Shown here piece by piece: positions 11,400 to 23,464 of a stretch of DNA of 64,000 bases (the stretch's first letter is position 1; each line of letters begins with the position of its first letter). The stretch comes from Norana najaformis (lineage: Eukaryota > Annelida > Clitellata > Crassiclitellata > Hormogastridae): the NCBI GenBank assembly GCA_964023275.1, contig OZ029913.1, positions 46,317,976 to 46,381,975 of the forward strand, read 5' to 3'. The notes below the pieces were generated by a model, which saw nothing but the letters and a program-made list of their open reading frames with translations, made no database searches and was not told the origin of the DNA. The position numbers were made by a program, and so were the translations under genes.

Positions 11400-11990
11400 A
11401 CATGCTTTCTCATTTTTTGCGTGTATCATTCCTATCACCTCCCATGTCAACTAAATAAGAATCTTTTAATCTTCTTTGTAACACACCACATGGTCCGTGC
11501 CATCTGGATAATAATTTATTCGCTGACGTCGGGTACAGAACTATCACCTTTTCTTCATGTTCAAATTCTTTCTCTTTCGCTCTTTTATTGTACTGTTCAG
11601 TATACTGACGCTGTTTTCTTTTCTGCAAAGCCTTCTGCTTATGCCATCGCTCTTTCCATATTTTCCTTAGTTTCTTTCAGATATTTTATCGGTTGAACGC
11701 CAGTGTGAGGTGGTAAGTTAATTTCTCTCGACCAACTTTCTTTCAAAATTGTTAAAAGCCCTCTTGGATGTTTTCCATACAACAACAAATTACGGCGCTA
11801 CTCCTGTCGTTGCATTAGGAACTTTTCTTAACGTCCAAACAGTACTGTGAACGCTATTATCTTATGCCATTGACGTGGATTATCAATTATCACATGATGC
11901 ATCATTTTCTTTAACGTTTGATTCCGTCTTTCAACCAGCCCTGCTGCTTCTGGGTGTTTGGGTGTATCAAACCTTTTCGCATCTACCAGC
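11400..11990 (-). pseudogene. Ty3-type integrase, C-terminal half, upstream of the RT
   Basis: The minus strand reads KRFDTPKHPEAAGLVERRN (the third acidic residue region of the DDE core), HHVIDNPRQWHKII, VPNATTGVAP, LPPHTGVQPIKYLKE, an alkaline helix KQRQYTEQYNKRAKEK, FEHEEKVIVLYPTSANKL, SRWHGPCGVLQ and DSYLVDMGG, which is the canonical end of a gypsy-class integrase. The HHCC zinc domain and first catalytic acids are missing, apparently by internal deletion near 11996. Stops interrupt the frame. It runs on the minus strand into the RT at 11279, so integrase precedes RT. Confidence 0.8.
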
Positions 11991-11995
11991 TGTAT

Positions 11996-12460
11996 CTATT
12001 GTTCATTGCTCGTGTCTTCTTCTTGAAATAATTTTCTTATCTCTATATCACCGTCAATCCACTCTTTCGTATCAGTCTCTTCTTCGTTCTCGCCTCTCCC
12101 ACTATCTTTTTCCTTTTCTTTCCTTGTCACCTCTCTGCTTAAATTTCCCCTGCGTCTTTTCCCAGTTTCATTATTATCCACCTTCTCATTTTCCTGCTCC
12201 ACTTCACCTTCTTCCATTTCTTTTCTTTTGCTTTGCATTCTTGTCACCACACTTACTTGCACGTCACCTTGCATCATATTCATTTGCGGTACAGCTCTCA
12301 ATTCTTCAATCATCGTATGATGCAGTAGCAATCTTTCCTTGCTATTCATCTTTTCCAAACTTGCGCCTATCAGCGTAACATAAGACGTAATCGAGTACTG
12401 ACTCTGTGAACACACATCTATTTCTTCATTATTATTGTATAATCTCAGCTGTATTTTCAC
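11996..12460 (-). pseudogene. Retroelement polyprotein linker between protease and integrase
   Basis: A 154-codon open frame continuing from the protease. It contains YSITSYVTLIGASLEKM, then VSVVTRMQSKR, a long charged Lys/Glu region, then WIDGDIEIRKLFQEED. The V-T-R-x-Q-S-K element followed by a charged helix is the type of sequence found just before the integrase zinc domain in Ty3-class polyproteins. It has no catalytic residues of its own. Confidence 0.55.
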
Positions 12461-12489
12461 CAGTTTAGCAGGTATAGCATCTCCTGCTA

Positions 12490-12660
12490 CTCACTGAATC
12501 TGTACATTTCCGACCTCTTCAAATTTCATGCCCTCCACCAGTACTTCGTTGCCAATCACTGGGATCTCCGTTCCTGAATCGATTAATGCTTTGATCTTTC
12601 TTGGTGTTCCTTCCATACCACACATTTCCACATCTATATAGTGCAGTGCTGCTTTCTTAA
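12490..12660 (-). pseudogene. Retroviral-type aspartic protease fragment
   Basis: Minus-strand reading gives KALIDSGTEIPVIGNEVLVE followed by a stop near 12491 and then the polyprotein linker. A-L-I-D-S-G-T/A is the active-site loop of retropepsins (catalytic Asp, Ser/Thr, Gly). The domain sits between the zinc knuckle region (12.8-13.05 kb) and integrase, as expected for the polyprotein. Confidence 0.7.
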
Positions 12661-12782
12661 TCAATGACATCCAAGCTTTCCCTTTAATGTCTTTTGACTC
12701 TCCGAATCCGTTAATTCTTCCTGTTGTAGTTCAACTTTCATGATAGTTTTTACTTCAAGAGAGTTTTTACTTCTTTCTTCTC

Positions 12783-13052
12783 TTAAATTTCTCTTTTTGA
12801 CATGACATAACCTCCTTTTACAAGTGAATGTGATATGCTTTGTAAAGTATCGGGCATATTCATCACTTTAATTCGATTAATTTGTGTGTTCTCTGTATTA
12901 CTCTGATCACCATCTGTGTTCGCCTCGTCAATCACTTGCATCTGATTAACTTTTGGATTTCCTGTATTCCTTACATAATTGATATTCGTACTCGAAGTAT
13001 ACAATTTTTTTACTAAATGTCTATCGGATCCACATCCGTGACAACGTTTCAT
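12783..13052 (-). pseudogene. Nucleocapsid-like zinc knuckle region
   Basis: The frame opens with RCHGCGSDRHLVKK, which matches C-x2-C-x4-H of a CCHC knuckle (usual form C-x-x-C-G-S-x-x-H-x-x-x-x-C), but the fourth ligand is replaced by Leu. The remainder is polar Asn/Thr-rich linker. Position between gag and protease fits nucleocapsid. Confidence 0.6.
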
Positions 13053-13385
13053 CTCACTTCTCTGTTCATTACCTCTTGTTCTTCTGAATGAATCACTTGC
13101 ATCTCTTCTGACAAACTTCTGTGACTACCGGTTGTAAGTCTGTCCATACATAACTGGTTCTTTTTGTTCTGTCATCACTGGAAAGCTTGTTCTAGTTTCC
13201 TTCATTTTAAGCTGGTTGTCAAAGCCTTGCCCAACGGTCTGTTTAATTCCCCTCCATTTCTCCGTCTGATTTTGGTTGCTTCCCTAACGTTCATAATTAT
13301 TCTTATTCCACACACCAGAACCAATCCGGTTATTTACATATATGTTCGCCAACGGCGCCACTACACTAGATTCAAAACATTCAAC

Positions 13386-13794
13386 TCATTCTTTCCACAA
13401 AACAAATTGCATTGGACCTGGTGATAAAGTCTCTTTTAACTTATCTGCCACCAACAGATCAAATAACTTCTCGTATTCTTTCTCCACCTTCCTACTCCTG
13501 AAATAGTTTAGCAAATTCTTCAGTCTAGCTGTAAACATAGTGTACGTCTCTTCTGCCATTTTTAGCATCTACAAATCGAAATCTGTACTCTCTCGGCGTT
13601 AGTTTAAATTCTTTCAACAAGTGATCCTTGACTTTCTGGTAATCTTCCATATCAGCATATGACAATCTATTCAAAACAGTACGGGCTTTTGACGTCATCA
13701 ATGGTAAAAACAACTTTACCCAATAGTTTTCATCGACCTCAGAACTGCTGAACACGTTCTCCACGGTCTCAAAATATAATGGCAGCTGTGACAA
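13386..13794 (-). pseudogene. Ty3-type gag (capsid) fragment
   Basis: Two overlapping minus frames form one gag-like product with a shift near 13560: LPLYFETVENVFSSSEVDE, WVKLFLPLMTSKARTVLNRLS, YQKVKDHLLKEFKLTPREYR, then EETYTMFTARLKNLLNYFRS and YEKLFDLLVADKLKETLSP. Y-x-x-V-K-x-x-L-L-x-x-F-x-L-T-P-x-x-Y-R is a signature of Ty3-class capsids. This is the 5' end of the retained element. No 5' LTR is found to the right. Confidence 0.8.
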
Positions 13795-13989
13795 TGTGCG
13801 GACCTCATAGGCTAGTACAAATCAAAATATACTGGGTAAGTCAACTGGTAATAATATGTCAACTATAAGTTAGTCACTTTGTATCGGCGGTCTTCTACTC
13901 AGTGGAAATGAGTTATTGCATAAATTTTGTATTCATGAGCACGGTTGATTCCAAAATCCCAAGTCTCACAGCGAAGTAGTTACAAGATA
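13795..13989. other. Short unannotated gap
   Basis: Between the gag end and a microsatellite. I see neither an LTR matching 7262-8190 nor a primer-binding site, so the 5' LTR of the Ty3-type element is lost or too diverged. Confidence 0.4.
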
Positions 13990-14048
13990 TTATCATTATT
14001 ACTATTATTATTACTATTATTTTTTATTACTATTATTTTTATTATGAC

Positions 14049-14113
<65 letters not shown>

Positions 14114-14125
14114 ATATCATCATAC
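13990..14125. repeat. ATT/ATC microsatellite
   Basis: Imperfect ATT repeats followed by about 22 ATC units. It abuts dispersed repeat copy 2, mirroring the arrangement at 2440-2482. Confidence 0.9.
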
Positions 14126-14630
14126 TGACGCGGTAATAAGCAATTGTTTGCTAAATCTCATTGTTTAAAACTGGTGATTAGGAATTCGAGTGTCGCTGTC
14201 AACGAGCTGAAGATGGCAACAACAAGGTTATTACGTTACGTAGGCCGAATGCAGTTAGGGAAATAGAGACGTGTGATGATGTATTGAAAATAAAGCCTCA
14301 ATTTGAAATGCGCAACAGCGGACTGCAGCTAAGCGCTAATGAATTAACTATCTTTATAATAGCGCCATGGTAAAGTTAATTGCGGCTATACATATTCTAT
14401 GCATGGTGGCACCAGCGGGCAGAATTGCGATTTTAAAAATTTGTTACCAACGTCAAGTCTCGGGAAGACCTCTACGGGTGAAACCGAGACGAGACAGAGC
14501 CGTCATGCCCCGAGATCAAAACGTTGGCCTGTATGTTCCAAACGAGACCTAGACGAGACATTTAGGTATTTCTCAAGACCTTCTTAAGACTAAGAAGTTG
14601 AGACCGAGTCTACATCCCTTGGTGGACTGA
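14126..14630 (-). repeat. Dispersed repeat with ATT-type tail, copy 2
   Basis: Homologous to 2483-3030, sharing 'atgatgtattgaaaat'-like and 'gcggactgcagctaagcgct' blocks and the GAGAC-rich right part ('aaaccgagacgagac', 'gagacctagacgagac'). The microsatellite lies on the same side in both copies. No protein recognised. Confidence 0.55.
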
Positions 14631-16040
14631 TGGATCGCTGGATGAATCGATGGAAGGATGGCCCTGTCATGATCGTCATGATCGTCGTCGTTGCTGTCGT
14701 CGTCATAATCATCATAATCACCATTATAAGTATCATTATAAGTATCATTATGCAATCATACATAATCGCAATCATGTATGAATATGTAGGCCTAGCTGAA
14801 GATGTAGCGAGTTCTTGCCTACCCAAAACTTTTGGGTTTCCAATTTTCAAGTTTTCTTATTCCTGTGTCTTTCAAGCGACTGTATAGGCCTACTATAACA
14901 CTACATCGCACGCCCAGGAGGTCTCCAACCATCTTCCTATCTGCGCGCTATATATAACGATTTTACAACATTTTACATCTGCCTTTCTCTTAAGTGGAAA
15001 GCTATATCAACGTTTGAAAACTAGATAAGCATCAGACAGGAACATGACGGAGCTATTGCGCTGGACCATAGGGTGTCCTTTCCTCATTTCTAGACCTCGT
15101 GTCCTGCGGCCTTTGCCTTTGGTGGGGAAGGGCTATCTGCTCGCTGCCTTATGATCTAATGCTTCAGGCAGCTGCGTAGACTGCTGGATCCAGATGACTG
15201 CAGCGAGGCACAGCAGCCTGGCTCCAATTTCCTGCTAGTTTTAAACAACGCGAAGATAATTGACTTGCGATTAGGGCGGTCGATGTATGTCAAGCGCATA
15301 TGCACGGATAAAGCCTGATATCGTTAATCTTTCGTTATAAGCGAATTCTGAGGAAAATTTTCTGCCAGCTCTGGTTGCACCGAGCGAAGGTTCATTCGGA
15401 ACTGCTCCAGACGCTGAGCCAACCTACCTCATTCTGAGTCCTACAGAAGGTAAACATGTACTGACTTGCGGACCTCATAATCGATTGACAGGGAGGAGCA
15501 TACATGCATGCATAAATGCATACACACATGAAGAATGCTGAAGTATAAGGCTGTGTTAGCCTACTTATATGTTGTCGTATTTTCTGTCATATATAACCTA
15601 CATACATGTTTACATATATGAGTGTGTGTGTGTATGTGTACACAGGCCATGTGTGACAGAAAATATGGCAATATAAATAACATTGTCTTCTGTGAAAGCA
15701 ATTACAGTCAGAGACGCAGTATAGCGTCTGTAGGATCAGATTGTATATTCATTTGCAATTAGATCTTATGGAAAATCTATGTTTAAATAACGAGTTGTAA
15801 AAAATAAGCATATAGGCTATGCAAAGCTTCTCTTCTCAACATAAAAACAAAAATTTAATTCTCTACATGTTTTATGTGTTAGGCTATTTATACAGTGCCT
15901 TTTAGAAAACCTCCCAAATGTGTTATAGACACATATGAATACGTAATTAGCCTTATAGGTCTATATACGATGGCATGTGAACAGTTTTATAGACGAGGCT
16001 TTGTTTACAAAACATTTACCTTAGCATCCTCTAAACTTCA
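14631..16040. other. No gene seen
   Basis: Contains an ATC/ATT-biased stretch (14660-14760) and a TG-rich tract (15600-15645). Otherwise apparently unique sequence with no open frame of recognisable family. Confidence 0.45.
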
Positions 16041-16051
16041 TTTGACTGGAC

Positions 16052-16297
16052 TTGCCAGGTTTCAATTTCCTGCTGCAAGCAGAGTGCAGGTTGCCAGAAG
16101 GATGCCAAAGGTTCCTGTGTCCCATGGTGGCATGGCAACTCAAGGCCAATGAGTCTGGATCCGCTTATGATGAACTCATTGCTCTGCATGCCTGTCTCTT
16201 GACCCATTTGGAGAATCCTTTTGGCCAGAAGATAAGAAAATCTTTGATTGTGAGATCAGACAGCATACTACATTACATGAAACATGTTTTGATGTGA
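16052..16297 (+). other. Unrecognised 81-codon open frame
   Basis: The translation (CRLPEGCQRFLCPMVAWQ, SGSAYDELIALHACLL, GQKIRKSLIVRSDS) is compositionally protein-like and not a known LINE or LTR segment. Its stop coincides with the start of a LINE tail at 16296, so it could be the end of an exon or of an unknown element. I cannot name it, and chance is possible. Confidence 0.15.
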
Positions 16298-16985
16298 CTG
16301 TAATTGTAATTGTAGTTAGTAACTTCTAATGCGCCGGTGTCTAATGCACAAGACATCAACCATTGGTCACTAAATCCAAGCCAGGTCAGTATCCAGAAGG
16401 TCAATCCACTAAGACAGAGAGGCAGCTGTGCTAGATAAGCAAATTGAAACAAGTAAGTCATAAGCTGAGAACGAAATGACACAAGCAACTGAACAGAATG
16501 AAGGAGCACAGGGAGATAGTTCCAAAATTAGGTCCAGCAACAGAAAAAGCACGTTCACGAATAGTGCTAGTCTGAGGTTTATCCAGAGAAAGACGATAAG
16601 ATGACCTCGTTTAATAATGATAAATCTTAAGAATGAGGACTGATATTAAGGATTTTGGTTGGCTAAGGTTCGCTGTTTTATAAACTATAAGCCCCAATTT
16701 AAAACAAACAAATGCTTTGCTGAACAAGAAGCCAATGCAAAGATATAAGCACATGGGTTACATGGTTATATTTTGACATATCAGTTAAACCTCTAGCCAA
16801 GAAGTTCTGAACTTTAGGAGTTTCTGTTTGTTTCACTCTGTGATGCCAACAAGAATCGAGTTGCAGTAGTCAAGACGACTGGAGACCAATGCATTTGCCA
16901 TAGTTATTCTTGAAGACATGGGCACGTAATGCCCAATTCTGCATATATCACGAATATACATATGTATCAACTTACAGATACCATT
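16296..16985 (-). mobile_element. LINE family C 3' fragment
   Basis: Begins (plus strand) with a short tail, then the family C 3' signature 'aacttctaatgcgccggtgt', 'ctaatgcacaagacatcaac', followed by antisense C-terminal coding sequence (MTYLFQFAYLAQL, 'tcctagtcg...' region) and ends at the antisense of the GICKSSYIHIRDI block. 5' truncated and frameshifted. Confidence 0.75.
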
Positions 16986-17165
16986 TACATAATAATAAAT
17001 AATAATAATAAGTAACTTTTAATGTGCCGGCGTCTAATGCACAAGGCATCTACCTATGGCACACCAAAGCCAAGCCACAATCAGGTCAATATCCAGAAGG
17101 TCAGTACATAAGACAGAAAGGCAGACTACGGTGCAGAAAGAAGAGAGTTCAAGGTTTGACCTGAA
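16986..17165 (-). mobile_element. LINE family C 3' fragment, second copy
   Basis: A second AATAAT tail followed by 'aacttttaatgtgccggcgt' and 'ctaatgcacaaggcatctac' abuts the previous fragment in the same orientation, giving two partial copies head to tail. Only about 180 bases remain. Confidence 0.7.
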
Positions 17166-17186
17166 ATGCGCAAATTTCATCCTGCA

Positions 17187-17196
17187 AGGTAGATAG

Positions 17197-17263
<67 letters not shown>

Positions 17264-17285
17264 CGGACGGACGGACGGACGGACG
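17187..17285. repeat. Compound GATA / GA / GGAC microsatellite
   Basis: GATA units, then about 20 GA units, then six GGAC units in direct succession. Confidence 0.95.
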
Positions 17286-17627
17286 TACCGAAGGACGAAG
17301 TTCAACTCCAGAGTTGAAATAGTGCCAATGAAAATTTTCAGACTCAATATAGGCTTACTGTACACAATGCCTACATTACAGTGTGTAATGTACACACTGT
17401 GTACAGTACAGCACAATGTGCACTGTACACAGTGTATATAGCAGGCCTACATTGAGTCTGAGTCGGTGCTATCTTTGGATCTTTGGGACTTTGGCTTTCA
17501 TTATCTTTTATGTGATCACCATTGAAATTTGGGTGCAGATAATAAAAATATGTCTTTAAAATTTCATTTTGCCGCCCTTTTGCGGCTCCCTGGCCAATCG
17601 ACCCTCTTAGCGACCCTACTTCTCCAC

Positions 17628-17682
<55 letters not shown>
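17628..17682. repeat. TC dinucleotide microsatellite
   Basis: An uninterrupted TC tract of roughly 27 units. The flanking 17.7-18.1 kb DNA is CTGT/CTCT-rich and yields only low-complexity frames. Confidence 0.95.
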
Positions 17683-17685
<3 letters not shown>

Positions 17686-18254
17686 GAATGTCGTTCTTTT
17701 TCTCTGCTGTTGAAGTTCGTTACCTCTGAATCCGATTGTCTAATCAATCGCACGCAACTGGCTCCGTTCAGCACTAGGTCTGTCTTTAGCTCACATACAT
17801 CGCAATGCACAAAGACTCGTTCTTCTAAGTGCCAGGAGAGGCTTTCCCTTTTACTCTAAATGAATCTTTGTGCCGGTTTCTGTTCGTCTGCCTCTGTTCT
17901 GTCTGCGTCTGTCTCCATGTTTCTCTGTCCCTATCAGCCTGCATCTATCTGTCTGCTTCTATGTTCCGTCTCTTTGTCTGTTTTATCAGCCGTAATTGGC
18001 TACGTCTGTCTATCTTTGTCGTCTTGTCCTCTTGTCTGACGCTGTCTCTCTGTCTATATATGTCTCTTTCTGTCTGCGTCAGTCTAGGCCTATCTATCTG
18101 TTTCTATTATTTCTAACTGACGTGTGCGCCACCTAAGTCTGCCTCTATCTTCTCATCATCTTTTTCTATTCCTAATCTGGCAACTGGGAAATCTCAACAG
18201 CTCATAATTACTTAATAAGCTATATACACCGAGAGTTGCTCCAGTTCGGCGGCC

Positions 18255-18660
18255 CAGGTTCGTCGTTCCTGGAACACCACAATAACAGTTAATTGTGTTG
18301 TATTGTATTGTATTTGATAACTTATATAGCGCTTCTTACAGAACAAACTACTCAGAGGCGCTTCCAGCGTGAGAGCCCCTGGGAAATAAGAACGTCTTAG
18401 ACAACGAGCTGACTGAGCTCTATTAACAACAGTGACCCTAGCACGAAGCGATAGCGGAAGTTCATTCCAGAGAGATTGGCCAACAACAGCAAAAGCCCTC
18501 TGCTGAGCAAGAGAGGACTTAACACAAGGAACAAATAGATCCATACGATCTAAAGAACGTAAAGGGCGGGATGAGGTACTAGAGTGTGGAGGCCGAATAA
18601 GATCACAAAGATATTTTGGAGCCTGGCCCATGCGAGCTCTTATCATTCTGTGACTTGGAT
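18255..18660 (-). mobile_element. LINE 3' fragment with AATAC tail (CR1/L2-like)
   Basis: On the minus strand the translation gives RARMGQAPKYLCDLIRP, DLFVPCVKSSLAQQRAFAVV, GQSLWNELPLSLRA, the usual 'AFSVAGPxLWN.LP..LR' end of CR1/L2 LINE proteins, followed by 'gcgctatataagttatcaaa' and then a pentanucleotide ACAAT tail. It is a fifth LINE lineage distinct from A-D in this window. Confidence 0.65.
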
Positions 18661-20570
18661 TTGAAGTATACAGGGGCCTTCGGAAGTCGACGCTTTTTAT
18701 TTAGGCGTCTTAGAGCCGTGGCAAAGGATAATGAAATCGCCATTAGCATACGACCACAAAGAACAGAAGCGGATTTCTTTAAGGCAATCCCGAGATACGA
18801 CATGAGTATGAAGTTTTATCGATTTCATTTCCTTAGCCTTGGTTTGTGAAGGCCTGTTAGTCTTCTCCCTCGCTGTCTGATCTTTCCACTGACAGTGCAC
18901 AGTTCGCCTACTCATTTATATAGCTATGGAAGGCGCTAGTGGAACAGAATGTTGATTAACCTTTCTACTGCGGTAGACTGCAAGATCAAAGGCAGATAGA
19001 GACTCACAGACAGACAGACAGACAGGCAGGCAGGCAGGCAGGCAGGCAGACAGACAGACACGATTATAAGCCAAGTTTCACATGGTTTAACTGTAACTGA
19101 TGATTATGCTGCCTTAACTTCTTTGGCCATTCAGTCTACTATTTTCAGTCAGCGACATTGCAAGAGCTAACGTAATGAGAAAGATCAATTCTATGTATGT
19201 ACGTAACGATTTAGATGTATGCGTATATATATATATATGTATATATAGTTACTTATAATATTTTTCTTCGTGATTTTTCTCTTTCTATGAAATGATTACT
19301 GTTTTCTACCAGGCAATAAGATGTTTTTCGCAAGTTTTACGTAAAAACCGTTCAAATTGTTTGAACCACAGTGGAGTCTTTAGTATCGCCCCATTTTGCT
19401 GAAGTGAAAAACTGATTGTTGCGGGGCGCTTATAGTATACGGAAAACCTAAGGGCAAGATAAATCTAAAATTACCCATGAGTTTTCTTAGTTTCTTTAGC
19501 AGACTAACCTGTCGACCATTTAAAATCTCGTTATGCTTATTGGCCGGCCAGGCGGTTGGACAAAATTGCTAAATCTAAGAGAGACAGATAAAGACAGAGA
19601 GACGGAGAAATAGAGATAGATAGGCAAACCGACGGACAAAGACAAACATGCAGATTGCAGACAACGAGAGAGAGAGAGAGATTCAGTGATAGGGAAACAG
19701 AAACAGAGAAACAGCTGGAAAGAGATAGAGACAGAAAGAGAGACAGGTGGAAAGCCAAACAAAGCCAGTGAGTGTACCCAAAAAATAGAGAAATAGAGAT
19801 CCAGATATAGACATACAGACAGATCAGGCAGAACCTGATAGGTAGATTGATAACAGACGGACGGACAAACAGGCGGAGGCGTAGCATCGCTGATAAAAGC
19901 GAGCATAAGGAAAGCATTGTTGTGCAAGAAAGAAGGGCCCCATAGCAAACAAGAGCACGCTTGTCATCTCTAAGTCAGAAGTCACGCTGCGTTTTATAGA
20001 ACCGGGCTTTGCAGATAACAAAGAAGCATTATAACTATCGATAGAAGTGTGGCGGGTTTTTATTTACGTCGACGAAAACCGTGAATCACCGGCGCCATTT
20101 CATTTCTGAACTGTACAAACGATCTATACACTGTTTCGGCTTCAGGCGACAATGCCATTTCAGAGCTTTCGGTCATTCAGTTATAAGGATCACATTAGTA
20201 AGGACTTTTCGACAGTAAAGAGCTGATGGGAAAATATCCGCTGTCTATCCTAACTTCCACCAAATTTTTTGTCCCACGAGAAAAGGTAGGGAAGCGAAGG
20301 ATAAGGATAACAAATGAATAAACTATCTTCGTTTGGTAAATTAACCACTGATGATCTTTTATATAAATTACATTACATATACTTGCTCGCTGTTTAATTT
20401 GCATCACGGCGTCTTCGCTTATAGGCATGCTGATTGGCTGGTTCGCTAACCCGACTAAGTAATTGATTGACTGGCTTACTTATTGATTGGCTGACTGACT
20501 TGCTGACTGTCTCATTGACTGACTGACTTACTTACTTACTTATTTACTTACTGAGTTACTTTCTGACTGC
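18661..20570. other. No gene seen; simple repeats
   Basis: Holds a CAGA/GGCA tract (19008-19060), a short AT tract near 19225, and a purine-rich GAGA/CAGA stretch (19560-19870). The open frames over it are repeat artefacts. No gene is supported. Confidence 0.5.
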
Positions 20571-20675
20571 CTCATTGACTGACTGACTGACTGACTGACT
20601 GACTGACTGACTGACTGACTGACTGACTGACTGACTGACTGACTGACTGACTGACTGACTGACTGACTGACTGAC
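20571..20675. repeat. GACT tetranucleotide microsatellite
   Basis: About 25 nearly perfect ACTG/GACT units, with degenerate units (CTTA, TTGA) extending left to about 20455. Confidence 0.95.
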
Positions 20676-20949
20676 AGTTAGTTATTTACATATTTATTGA
20701 TGTGGCTAATAAATATGTGGGCCCAACTAGAATATTGTAATGGTGAAGAGACAGTGTGACTCATTGAGACAATCTGCAGTCTGCGCAGTCGCCAAATGGA
20801 ATCGCGGATTCCACTTTGGTCGCAACCTTTGCAATGCCTCGCTTCCTGCGCTTTCTTCCGGCTGCTGCCGATGGATGTCGCTGCTTTGTCGCTGCTCTTA
20901 ATGCGTTCCAGATTCCTCAGTTTCTGTTATCAATTGTTTTGTTTTTTTT

Positions 20950-21035
20950 GGAAGGGCGCAAAATAGTCTATGGTAAGTGTACTGGACTGTCAACCCAGAG
21001 GTCTGGGTCAAATCCTCGTCAGGTCAGAAAGAAGT
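20950..21035 (+). repeat. tRNA-Asp-like sequence, probably a SINE head
   Basis: Box A-like 'tagtctatggtaagtg' is followed by an anticodon arm CTGG-ACTGTCAAC-CCAG with anticodon GTC, variable 'aggtc', and box B-like 'gggtcaaatcc' (consensus GGTTCGANTCC). Acceptor pairing is poor, so this is unlikely to be a working tRNA gene. It most resembles a tRNA-derived SINE head, with an unidentified body following. Confidence 0.5.
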
Positions 21036-21639
21036 TTCGAGATATCTGTTCCACTTGCGTTCCCTAACGAACTCAGCTATAAAACGTGATGGTCTTTCTG
21101 AGTATGGTGATAATGGCCTTTTGGGATTGGAATGAGGGCCTGTTCGGTATTGACTGACTGAGTGAGGGCCTGTTCGGTATTGGCCTGTTATGGTCTTTGG
21201 TGTTTATAGTTTTTATTTAACGGCGCTATGTCATAAAAGAGATGATTAGCCCCGTCCTCCTCTTTTTATTCAGGCTTGGGACTGGCATCACCAGAAAACG
21301 GCAGTGGCAGAGTTTGGTCTTTTTAGAGTTAGGGTTACGATTTTTAAGGAGTTGGAGTTTAGGCTTTCGGTACTTTCTGGATGAGGGTCTTCTAAAAATG
21401 TGAGTGTCTTTTGGGGATTGAAGTATATTGAGGACGAGGATCTTTTGGATTGGGCATGGTGCCCTAATGCCAGGTGTTTGGTAATTTGGGGTGAGGGTCT
21501 TTTTGAAGATTGTGATGAGGGTCTTTTCAGTTATTTGGATCTATTATGAACATAAGTTATGTAGCTCCTATTCTATATCTGAGAAGCAACTGACAGACAG
21601 ATAACCTGCTAAAACTGTACTTTTAGTCTCTAGTCTTTA
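21036..21639. other. No gene seen; short duplication
   Basis: A 20-base phrase 'tgagggcctgttcggtattg' occurs at 21133-21152 and 21163-21182, a short local duplication. Several 'gaggatcttttgg'-like phrases recur up to 21540. No gene. Confidence 0.4.
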
Positions 21640-23095
21640 GAGGTTAAATTATGTATATATATTTGAAGAAAAACAAATGCCCGGGAATAGAAGGAATAAG
21701 AGGAGAATTGATAAAGGTTGGAGGGAGAGATATGACAGAAGTAATTCATGACTAAAGCAATCAAGTATGACAAAAAGATAGAATATACCGGAAGAATGGA
21801 CAAAGTCTGTACTTGTGACAATACCTAAGAAAGAAGATCTAACAATGTGCAAGAATTACAGAACCATTGCAATAATCAGCCCATGGGAAGAGCACTCATG
21901 TTAGTGTTGCTGAATCGCTTAAAAGCGCAAACTGAGAAGTATATGTCAGATAAACAGGCAGGGTTCAGAAAGGACAGAAGCACAGTACAACAAATTTTAA
22001 TGCCTATGTTGATTGCAGAAAACGCTGAAAGAGTCTGTATATAATTGTTTTGTGGACTTTCAAAAGGCCTTTGATTCCACCAAACAGGATGCTACATGGG
22101 CAGCACTGAGATCATATGGAATAGGAAACAAGCTGACACAGATTCTGCAGAATATCGGGGAAATATCAAAGTCTGCAGTGAAAACTGGATGAGAAATAGG
22201 AGAATAGTTTGCAGTCACAATAGGTAAAAGGCAGTGTGAACCTATTTCACCCAATATACGTTTATCACATACTTGGAAAGTGTTATGGAGAATATCCAAG
22301 ACAATGGAACCAGAGTTTCAGTGCAAGAAGAACAGATTAATAACACGATTTTTGCATGACATTGATTTGCTGGAGAACAGCTGTTAAATGTTGCAGAAAA
22401 GTGTTAATGAGCTGAAGAAATCTGGCAAACCTGGTTGGCTAAGAATAAATGTGGAAAAAATAAACACTATGATATTTGACAAGGAGACAACTGGAGAAGA
22501 AATAAAACTGCAAGTTGAGTTGATTGAAACTGTAAAGGAATTTGTGTAATTAGGCAGTCTTCTAACATGGGACAATGACTGCACGAAAGACATAAGGGCA
22601 AGAATAGCAAGAGCGAAAGGCGTTATTCAACAATATCTGGCAGAGCAAGCAAATCAGTTACAAGACCAAATTAACTGTCTTAAAAACATTTGTGTTCACC
22701 ACAGCTTTCTATACCTGTGAGACTTGGACAATAAAAAGAACTGATCGAGATAAAATATGAGCATTTCAGATGTCTTGTTATAGAAGAATACTACATTTGA
22801 ATTGGACAATGAAGATGACAAATGTGGAGGTTCGTAGAAGATTGGTCATATAAGAAGATCTAATACAAACAATAATGAGACTAAAACTGGGTTTATTCGA
22901 ACATATATGTAGAATGGACAATGGCAGAAAATTAAAAGGTGTGATGATGGGAACTATGGATGAAAATGGGTGATGAGGACGATCTAACAGAGAATGGATG
23001 GATGATATCAAAGATTGGTGCCAGAAGGATTTACACAGCTTGAGCACGATGGCACAGGACCGCATTGTGGAGACAGATGATAAATGTGCATTGGA
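21640..23095 (+). mobile_element. Degenerate RTE-like LINE
   Basis: Plus-strand landmarks in order: KKNKCPGIEGIRGELIK, KSVLVTIPKKEDLTMCKNYR (the 'PIPKKGD...C.NYR' box), FVDFQKAFDS (catalytic motif A), a block with NTMIFDKETTGEEI, VKEFV-LGSL (the 'YLGS' box), and a C-terminal 'taagaagatc...agaatggacaatgg' region. It ends in a TGATGATGATAA-like phrase at 23120-23135, which is a typical RTE tail. Many stops and shifts: inactive. It is followed by long AT and CTG microsatellites. Confidence 0.75.
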
Positions 23096-23133
23096 TACCT
23101 ACGGGCTTTCTGCCCATGGATCTTGATGATGAT

Positions 23134-23261
<128 letters not shown>

Positions 23262-23295
23262 CTACTGAAGTCTGTGCCTGTGTGTGTCGATATCT

Positions 23296-23450
<155 letters not shown>

Positions 23451-23464
23451 ACCCTGCAGCCAGT

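Noticed and set aside
11875..12378. 167-codon plus frame
   Set aside because: Antisense shadow of the Ty3-type polyprotein linker read on the minus strand.
20960..21030. Functional tRNA-Asp gene
   Set aside because: Acceptor stem pairing and the T-loop are degraded; a SINE head or tRNA pseudogene is more likely.
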